A stretch of DNA of 39,852 nucleotides. Source: Pigoraptor vietnamica. Lineage: Eukaryota; Opisthokonta; Filasterea. The translations under genes were made by a program, and so were the position numbers. The stretch lies in the NCBI GenBank assembly GCA_943704525.1, contig CALSCQ010001153.1:1-39852 (forward strand), written 5' to 3'. The notes below the pieces were generated by a model. It saw only the letters and a program-made list of their open reading frames with translations, was not told where the DNA came from and searched no databases. Below, in pieces: positions 32,000 through 39,852 of the stretch (positions are counted from its first letter, which is position 1; each line of letters starts with the position of its first letter).

Positions 32000-34900
32000 T
32001 CATGCGGCGCTCGTGTGTGGCACGTTGTCGCTGACAACCCGCACCACTTTTGCACGCCGCACAAAGACGCCCTGGCCGCTGTCACACTTGAAGTACCTGC
32101 GCCCGTAACCCACACCTTCGGTCACGCACGCGGGCACGAGCACAACGCGCGTGACCCACGCACGCACACAAAGAACACACATGTCACCGTACTTGACGGA
32201 AACGTGTACGTACCTCACGTCCCCAACTCTTCCGTCGTGTTTTCCCGTCCCTGTGTCAAGCGGAAGAACGCGCATTTAGCCAAACTCACGCAGTAGGAAG
32301 ACAGCATTGCATATGCAAAGGACCTACCTTGCTGTTCGAGGGCGACGCCGATCCACGTCCCCCTAGCAAAGTGCACGGGGCCCACAAAGCAAACGCGGCC
32401 CAGTCGCCCGCCGTCCAGTTCGACACGAGAACCCACTTCAAGCGGAACACCGTCAACGACGACGCCCTCGGGACGCAGCCTCGCGCCAAGCTGCTGCACA
32501 CTCGAGGCCAGCGTGCTCCCAAACACGGACGAACCGACGCTGCGCATGGAAGCCTCAATTCCAGAGTCCGTGAGATCGGCAAGCGAGCCGTACGCACTTC
32601 CCGTTGCCATCCGACTCGCTCCAAAGGAGACAGTGCGCCGCGCACCGTGCTTCACGGGTGAGCCGTGCGGGGACGACCGGATGGCGGGCGCGGCCGGCAA
32701 CTCCGACGGCGCCGCGTACACTGTCTGCGGGCGGAGACTGGCCAGCTCGCGCGCCATGTGTTCGATGGTCGACTCACACGAACGGCACGCTTCTGTCAGC
32801 GCGGAAATTTCGTCCTGCTCGCGGAGGCTCCGGGACTCCAGCGCCTCCATCGCCGCCGCCATTGCGATGGCCTTTGACTCGTGCGCGTTCGCCGATTCCA
32901 GGAGCGCATTGACGCGCGCCGCCTGCTCTCGACACAGCCGCGTGAGCGCGACATTTCTCTCCTCTGCCTCCAGCGCCATGCGACCGACCGACTCAAGCTC
33001 GCGCGCCAGCGCAACTCGCTTGCGTTCCAATTCCGCCGCCTTCGCCGACAGATTGTCACGCTCCGTCGCGGCAATCGCCAACTCGGCCACACGCGCACGG
33101 AGGTCGCGTCGCAAGGCATCGCGCTCGTCCTGGAGTGCCGTGAGCGATGCCTTTGACGCCCGCACCTCCGCACCCATCTCCTCCAGCTGTTGGGAAATAA
33201 AGCGGTGTGTCTCTGAGAACACTTTAGCCTCCTCTTCCGCCGTCGCGGCGCGTGCAGAAAGCTCCTCCAGCCTGCGCTGCAGCTCGCGCCGTCTCGACTC
33301 TTCCGCCGTGCGCGCGGCAATTGCGCTTGACAGGGCGGCTTCGAGCTCCTCACGTGACCTCCGCGAGTCTTCGCGCTGTCGGGTCTCGCGCGCCGACAGC
33401 TCCGCCTGCGATTCCTCGGCGGATGCGAGGCGCTCAGTGAGACGCCTCGTCGACATGCGGAGGCGGTCGCACTTATCGCGCCACGCCTTGAGCTCTTCCG
33501 CGAGGTTCTTCGACGCGTCCACAGACTCCGACAGCTTGGCCTGCTCGGCAGCGAGCGATTCGGCCAGCCGCGCGCAGTTCTCGCACGGGCCAGCACTTGC
33601 CGCAGTCGCCGAGCGTGCGCGTTCGCTCGAGTCACGCAGCGTCAGGCCCTCTTCTCTCAGCACGCGCATGAGCTGCGCGCTCTCCTTGAAGACTGATGCC
33701 AGTTGCTGCGCGTCGTTGCTACCAAGGCTCGCCGCAACTGATAGTCGCTCCGTCATAGCGTCCGCATCTCGCGTGAGCTGGTCGAGTCGTGCCAGTAGTG
33801 CCGCCGCGCTCTCGTCGCCCGACCCTTCGCCCCGCGCGCTCCTTCTGAGGCCGCGGATTTCCTCGTTGAGATGGGCAATTGCCGCCGCGTCCCTCTGCGC
33901 ACCCTGCTCCAACAGCGCCGCCCTCTGCCGCAGCCGCTCGTTGGCGTGGCGCAGCTCATTCAACTCCTCGTTTGTGTCCTCGTGCGAGCGGGCACTCGGC
34001 TGCGTCGCCAGCTGCTGCCGAAGTGCCTCCGTAGCCTCCAACGCACGAGACAGCTCTTCCCGTGCGCGAACTGCAGCGGACGAGGCCTCGTCGCGTTCGC
34101 GCGCCATGGCCGCCCTTGCAGCTTCCGCGCTCTTTGCCCTCTCCGTCTCTTTCGCGAGAAGGGACGACAGCCGCCCACACTCCGTCTCTAGCGCACGATA
34201 CGAGCCATCGGTCTGGCACTCTCGCGTGGAGAACGTGGAGCTTCGACGCACTTGCGTGCCGCTCTTTCCCGCCGCCGCACGCAATTGCGACGCTTCCATC
34301 CGCGCGTGGTCGAGGGCAAGCAACAGGTCACGCTTCTCCTGCTCCAGTTGCACGACAAGCGCCTCAATTTGCGACGTCTGCCGCTCAACATCCACTTCCA
34401 GTTGGCGTCGATCCGCCAAAAGCCGCGCGATCAACGCATTCGCCTCCTCCAGCCGATTCGCCAGCGGAATGCCGGCATCTGCAGCCGCGGCGCTCTGCGG
34501 TGCGGCATTTGCTGCAGGGGGATTAGGAGGGACGCCACCCGTGTCTCCTCCCGTGCTTTCGACGGCTGGAATCTGTCTTCGCCTCGCTGTCGACGCAAAC
34601 GCCGGCATCGGCGATGTAAGCACAACCGCGCGACCGGGCTGAAGAACGACCTCTTCGCCCGTTCCATCGTCGTCCGCGGGAGTGCCTTGCACCATCTCGT
34701 CGGCGAAGTGCACATGCCTGTACGACGGGGAAAGTGAGTGTTGCTTGCGCTACGTACATTGCATAACGTGACGTACCTCTCCTTCCTTGGGGGTGTCTGT
34801 GGAGTCGGCGCCGGCGGTACTTCGACGGTAGCCTATGGGAAGGGAATTAAACCCATGCCCAGCATTGTGTCACTTGAGAACAGTTATGGCGCACCTTCAC

Positions 34901-35029
34901 AGTCTCGGTGGGCGCATCTTCCTTGTGCTGGGGTGCATTCGCCACATCCGCGGGCGGCTCAGTCGATTTTGACGACCCAGACTTCTTTTTCGCTTGGAAT
35001 TTGCTCAGCTGATGAAATCGCACGCACAT
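32000..35029 (-). CDS. Coiled-coil protein with C-terminal CAP-Gly domain
   Basis: Protein of 904 residues in five exons: 35029-34895, 34832-34777, 34717-32328, 32250-32214 and 32096-32000. The N-terminal 150 residues are low-complexity; about residue 64 reads KERHVHFADEM, which fits the RVxF phosphatase-1 docking pattern (inference). Residues about 145-720 are almost continuous coiled coil rich in Glu, Arg, Ala and Leu. The C-terminal 90 residues are a CAP-Gly domain: VGSRVELDGGRLGRVCFVGP, WIGVALEQ, GTGKHDGRVGDVRYF, QGVFVRRAKV. GKHDG replaces the usual GKNDG tubulin-tail binding loop. CAP-Gly proteins bind microtubule ends or EB proteins. CLIP-170 and p150-Glued carry the domain at the N-terminus; here it is at the C-terminus. 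A 37-nt exon lies inside the domain. The start codon is uncertain, as an upstream exon may exist. Confidence 0.85.
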
Positions 35030-35683
35030 GAGCGCGATGTAAAATGCATGGACGATTCACACAAAACACAGCACACGCACCAGGCCCCGGCCAGCCGCGA
35101 CGAGCGCGGTCCTGCGTTCGTCCATCAAGTCCGCGGCCGCTCAACAGTCCATTGGGTCGAGTGTTTCGAAACACGCAAAGTGCAATGAACTGGCAGATGC
35201 ACGTCGTGATGACACCCAAAGCGCGGGAAACAGCTTTTCAAACGGACAGCCCAAATCTCCTCCCCCGGATATAATGCAACACCCCGGATATTCCGCCAAA
35301 GAGCGCGCCCCATCCAGCGACAGTCCCCACTCACGATGACTCATCGTTTTTAGCCGTAATAAATATTTTTCCATAGTGAATTCATAGTCAACTGCAGCGT
35401 CGATTAGTGTCCAAAACGTACCCAAAATGGGCCAATCGCACTGCGAATAGGGGTCTCGTGTCCGCACGCAGTTGCAGGGTAGGGTGGGGGTTCCCTGCGC
35501 ACAACCACAACACTCGGCGCTCATACACACACACACACGCACACTCACCACGCCGCAGCCACGCGGGCAGCGGGAACGATCCCCGCGATAACAAAATTAA
35601 AGTGCTCTCGTGCGCAGTCGTAAAGGGAGACAAGATCGGCCGTTGCGCATCCTGCGTTCCGTTGGGACAGAAGCGGCAAAAGA
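35030..35683. other. Divergent intergenic region, CAP-Gly gene and RNase T2
   Basis: Upstream region of the CAP-Gly gene (-) and RNase T2 gene (+). No gene recognised. A small AT-rich patch lies at about 35345-35390. A short ACAC run is at about 35524-35545. Confidence 0.55.
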
Positions 35684-36629
35684 ATGGCCCGTCTGATGAT
35701 TGCGATCGCCGCACTGGCGCTTGTCGCGATCGCGGCGAGCGCACCGCTCAACAACGCGTACGATTTCCAGCTGCTCGTGCAGCAGTGGCCGCCGGGCGTG
35801 TGCCAGACGAACCTTGAGCACCCGTGCACCATCCCCTCGGACGTGAATTTCTGGACGCTCCACGGCCTCTGGCCCTCGCGCAACGACACGAGGTGGGTGC
35901 GGGCAACTCTGCGCGATGATGGAGCACGATGTCTCACACTGCGTGCATGCAGCTATCCCTCGGATTGCAACAAGAGCATGCCGTACGACAAGAAGGCCAT
36001 CGCGTCCATTCGTCCCAAGCTGGAGACGGCCTGGGCGAACCTCTTTGGGTGGGTGACGTGATGTAGTGTGATTGCTGTCAATGTGAGGGGATAATCGGAC
36101 TAATCTCTCGCCGTGTTCTCCCTCAATGCAGCGACTCGTCCGATGACTCCTTCTGGGGCCACGAGGTGGGTTTGGATGCATGCGAAATCGGCGGGCTGAT
36201 TTCGTTGCACGCTGCAAAATTGTCTTTGCCCATGATCGAAGGGCTTACTTCTCTCCCGTGTCTGTGCAGTGGGGCCGTCATGGCACGTGCAGCCTCGACA
36301 TCGTCTCGAAGGAGATCGAGTACTTTGAGGCCGCGCTTGAGCTCCGCTCGCGCTACGACTTTGCCGCCGCGCTCTCCTCGAACGGCGTCTCTCCCTCGAG
36401 CAGCAAGACGTACACCGTGAACGACATTGTGCTTGCGATGCGCGCAGGGTTCGGCGCAGATCCGCTCCTGTGGTGCCAGTACCACAAGGGCAAGGGCCAG
36501 TTTCTCATCCAGGTCGGCATGTGCTTCGGCAAGGACCTCACGCGGCCGTTCATGTGCGATGAGCGCGTCTACGACACGGGATCGTGCAACGCCAACGAAC
36601 CCATCTACTACTGGCCCATGTCGCACTAA
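35684..36629 (+). CDS. Secreted RNase T2
   Basis: Endoribonuclease of the T2 family, 232 residues in four exons: 35684-35892, 35953-36048, 36132-36165 and 36270-36629. It cleaves single-stranded RNA via 2',3'-cyclic phosphates, usually in lysosomes, vacuoles or outside the cell. Residues 1-19 are a clear signal peptide (MARLMIAIAALALVAIAASA). Both active-site blocks are intact: CAS I WTLHGLWP and CAS II FWGHEWGRHGTC, each with its catalytic His. DFQLLVQQWPPGVC and SYPSDCN are also typical, and several Cys are positioned for disulfides. The third exon is only 34 nt. The start ATG lies directly before the signal peptide. No retention signal is seen at the C-terminus. Confidence 0.95.
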
Positions 36630-36904
36630 GGAGGCGGGCGACTGGACGGCTTTACGTGCGCCGTAACAGCAATTCGTCTGCTTTTTTTTTCTTTGTTTGC
36701 GCGTTGGCGTTTGTTTTGAGGTTCGCGTGAGCCTGCGTCGGTGCGGTTTTCGTTCCGCGCGTGTTTATGTGCAAGGGTGGCAGCCAACACCTTGTCCGTG
36801 TTGGCGAAAAACAGTCAAAACGACCAAAAAAAAGAGGGAAAAATCGAAACTGAAACCCAAAAAGAGATTCGCTTTTTCTCTGTTTACCACAACTGCCGTA
36901 CAGA

Positions 36905-39679
36905 TCACAGGCGCGAAGACCAATCCACGGGCCCAGCGCGCACTTCCGCCGCAGAGAACATGCGGTTGGCCGCGAAGAGGGACGCGGCACGTGCGGCGTT
37001 GGGGTCGTCATTCGCCGTGATGACGGCACGGACGGAGGGCCCCTTGATGAAGAACGCGGTGAACTTGAGAGCGTCGGCGTCGCCGTGAATGACGACGTCG
37101 TCGAAAGAGGGCGCGTAACCGGAGTAACGGAGGCTCTTGCCAAAGTGCATCGTCCAGAAGAAGGGGACGCTGTCGAAGGGCTTCGAGCGACCGAGCATGC
37201 CGTACGCCGCGTGGTTGCCTGCGGAAGGGCCAGTGCTCAGCGACGCACGAGGCAGCAAGTGACGGGATGCGTTTATGCGTGGTGGGTTAGAGAGGCGTGT
37301 GTGTCTGTGTGTGCTGGGGGATGTGCGTGTGTGCGTTTAGAGATGGGGGCGGGGCTAGAACGAACGATTCGCACATAACGGATTCCTGAGGCCAACGCAC
37401 CGTGGTAGAGGGCCATTTGCACGTGCTCCACAGTCACGTGCTCGCCACCGGCCATCGGCAGAGGGAAGCGCGCAATGTCGCCGCCCACGTACACGTCGTC
37501 CGACGCCCTCAGCGACTGCGCGCGCCCGGCATTAACGGCATTAGCGACAACAACGGCGGTAGACAACAACGTCGACGCAATGTGATAGTCCAGATAGCTT
37601 TAACAAGATAGAGAGAAACAATGGAAACCCACCGCGTCGGCAAAGATGGTGCCGTCCTGGTGCTGCTTGAGGCCGCCCGTCTGGCGCACAAACTGCGTCG
37701 CGGGAATGACGCCGGCACCGAGAACGACGACATCCGCCGGGATGGACTGTCCCGTGCTCACAGACACGCCGGAGACCTGTGGCGTAAAGGACACACTGAG
37801 TCACGACCAAGAAGGAGCAGAGAAGGGAGAGGACAAACAAAACCACGGTGCGTCACATACATTCGAACCGTCCGCGGACGTGAATCCCGTAGCACGCCCC
37901 GGCACAAACTTGACGTTGTTCGACTCGTGCAGCTGCAGACAATGGCCCAATGAATTAACTCGGTGGGCCCATTCGAAGTTTTCCTCAATGGGACTCACCT
38001 TGCGAATGGCGTTGCCGATCACAGGCCCAAAGCCACGCACGACGTCAGTACCAATGACGGTGACCGACGCGACCTTCTTCGCGATGCACGCGGCCGTCTC
38101 GAGGCCTTCGTGACAGCGCACAATGAGCGACGGCGTATTGTGACACTGGCTCACAGGCGCACAGGCACACATGCACACAAGAACGCACGCGCACAAGACA
38201 TGCAACTGCAATCAGGAATGCGACAGTCGCTTACCGATGAACGAGGAACCGACGATGACGACGTTCTTGCCGGCAACCGCGGCGAGGATCTTGTTTCCGT
38301 CATCGGTGGAGCGCAGCGTGAAAATGTTGCCAAGGCCAATGCCGGGGACATTCGGACGCCGGGGGCTGTGGGACAGCACAGCGCATGTAATGTGAGTAAA
38401 TGCAGACACAGATGATCTCAGTAGTTCACAAACGCACACGGGCGTCGTGAACAGCCGGGCCATTCACATCCTAACGCCCTATCCCATGAACACACACGCA
38501 CACACACGCACACACACACACACACGCACACACACACACACGCACGCACGCACACACACACACACGCACACACACACACACACATACACACACACACGTG
38601 CAAGACCCACATGCCACCGGTGGCGATGAATGCCTTGGTGAAGCTGATCGAGGAGCCGTCGCTGAGCTTCGCGTACTTGGCGGCGGGGTCGAGCTCGACG
38701 ACCTCCTTCCCCAGGACAAGCTCAATCTTGTTGTCGGAGTAGAACTCCGGCGGGCGCAGCTTGAGGTTGTCGGGGGTCGCCTCGAGCATCTTGCTGAGCT
38801 TGGGGCGGTCGATGGGCACGTGCGCCTCCTTCGACACGAGGACGATGCGGCCTGCGTGCACGCGTTCGCAGAAGGGATGAGATGGGCACAGGCACATTCA
38901 CGCACGCCGCGACGCATCGCAGACATGCACGAGCCAGGGGATGTAAGCAGTATAATCGGGCACTCAAGCGCTCACAAACAGAAATGTAAAATGCAATCGG
39001 ATTGCCACCTTCAAAGCCGAGCTGGCGAAGCGACTCGACGCAAGCAGCGCCGGCAGGGCCTGCACTCGCACACGTAATACAATCACACGTCAGCATGCCG
39101 AAGACCCACGAAGTCTAGGAGTGTAGAAGCACTCACCGCCGCCAACGATGAGGAAGACGCGCGCGTCCTTGTCGGGGCGGTGCGTGCACATTGTCTTGAC
39201 ACGCTTCTGCGCAGCAAGCGCCTCCTCCGTCGCGGTCACAACGACGTCATCACCAACGACCTTGACCTGGATGGATAATGTGCATCACCGTGTATGTGGG
39301 CGTTTTTTCAATAGCTGACAGTCCACACGCTGCCATCCGATCGCGCGCCACACACATTGTACGTGGCAAGGCTGTCGAGGCCAGGGAAGTCCTCAATGTC
39401 GCCGGTGGTCACATTGAAGCACGCGTTGTGCCAAGGGCAGCGGACCTTGCCGTTCGAGAGGACCTGAATGAGGGACGCACGTGAGTGAGGAAGGGCTGCA
39501 CGCACAAATGAAGGAGCTTACAAAATACAATAAATTGCACGGACGATTGACAGTACGCGCCACCCACGCCGGTCTTGAGAGGCGCGCCGTAGTGCGTGCA
39601 CTTGGCACCGACAGCGCTGAACTGCCCGTTGTGGCGCACGAGAAGGACCTTGGCGCCGCCAACCTCCACCTCGCGCATC
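36905..39679 (-). CDS. AIFM3: AIFM3-like Rieske/FAD oxidoreductase, 5' end outside window
   Basis: Flavoprotein oxidoreductase of the apoptosis-inducing-factor family, subgroup with an N-terminal Rieske domain. Exons: 39679-39568, 39463-39356, 39266-39137, 39059-39009, 38851-38611, 38365-38235, 38105-37999, 37932-37861, 37776-37633, 37515-37401, 37218-36905; 508 residues are visible and phases close. The 39679 exon begins one base into a codon, so at least one exon lies beyond the right edge. The Rieske 2Fe-2S ligands are present: CTHYGAPL and CPWHNACF. Then come an FAD dinucleotide fold ([20 protein letters not shown]), [13 protein letters not shown], a NAD-binding fold ([14 protein letters not shown]), VPATQF-like [19 protein letters not shown], and the AIF C-terminal domain ([20 protein letters not shown]). 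The human protein is AIFM3/AIFL. Cellular role here is unknown; redox function is inferred from intact sites. Confidence 0.94.
38490..38598. repeat. CA microsatellite in an AIFM3 intron
   Basis: About 109 bp of CA dinucleotides with G substitutions, lying in the intron 38610-38366. The transcript reads TG. Confidence 0.95.
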
Positions 39680-39708
39680 CTGCACAACGAACAGGGGACG
39701 TTAATGCC

Positions 39709-39852
39709 CAGCACACACACACGCACACACACACACGCACACACACACACACACGCACACGCACACTCGCACACACACACGCACACACGCACACTCGCAC
39801 ACACACACGCACACACGCACACACACACTCGCACACACACACACAAACACGC
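39709..39852. repeat. CA microsatellite running off the right edge
   Basis: At least 144 bp of CA repeats with G and T substitutions in the intron upstream of the first visible AIFM3 exon. It extends beyond the window. Confidence 0.95.

Noticed and set aside
32513-34642. Long plus-strand open frame (709 codons)
   Set aside because: It is antisense to the CAP-Gly coiled-coil gene and only Ser/Arg/Ala-rich, as expected from GC-biased codons on the other strand. No domain is seen.
39709-39852. Telomere or CRISPR-like array at the window edge
   Set aside because: It is a plain CA dinucleotide repeat in an intron, without spacers or a telomeric unit.

Overview
The window looks like nuclear DNA from a GC-rich, intron-dense unicellular eukaryote. 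Fourteen protein-coding genes lie on both strands. All but one are split by short introns (mostly about 60-200 bp, with donors such as GTGCGT, GTGAGT or GTGGGT). There is also a U2 snRNA gene and no prokaryotic operon structure. Several genes (actin-interacting protein 1, epsinR/CLINT1, MAEA/Fyv10, AIFM3, ENO4-like enolase) resemble animal or amoebozoan genes. A protist of the Amorphea side (amoebozoan, apusomonad or unicellular opisthokont relative) is my best guess, but this is inference. I rebuilt exon structures by hand; reading-frame phase closes at every junction used.

Left part (1-13.6 kb): a left-truncated PAS-GATA transcription factor (-), a complete AIP1/WDR1 actin-disassembly factor (-, 15 exons, with a candidate AT-AC minor-spliceosome intron and a GC-AG intron), an epsinR/CLINT1-type clathrin adaptor (-), and a BAR-SH3-I/LWEQ protein (+). 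Three of these four concern actin or membrane traffic.

Middle (13.6-25 kb): an unrecognised acidic/basic protein (-); a Ki-67/Repo-Man-like protein (-) with an N-terminal FHA domain, a PP1-docking block, about 15 Thr-Pro repeats and a C-terminal PHD finger; MAEA/GID9 (+), converging on an enolase with an N-terminal RIIa/DPY-30-like helix pair (-), as in animal ENO4 but with the catalytic residues kept.

Right part (25-39.9 kb): an intronless F-box-like/Sel1 protein (+), the U2 snRNA gene (-), a SAPS-type PP6 regulatory subunit (+), a small orphan (-), an AT-rich island with a degenerate tRNA-like sequence, a coiled-coil protein with a C-terminal CAP-Gly domain (-), an RNase T2 (+) and a right-truncated AIFM3-like Rieske/FAD oxidoreductase (-).

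The strongest candidates for something undescribed are the Ki-67-like protein with a PHD finger, the BAR-SH3-I/LWEQ architecture, the PAS-GATA regulator, and the non-canonical introns (AT-AC, RTATCC, GC-AG). No retrovirus-like or Polinton-like element was seen.
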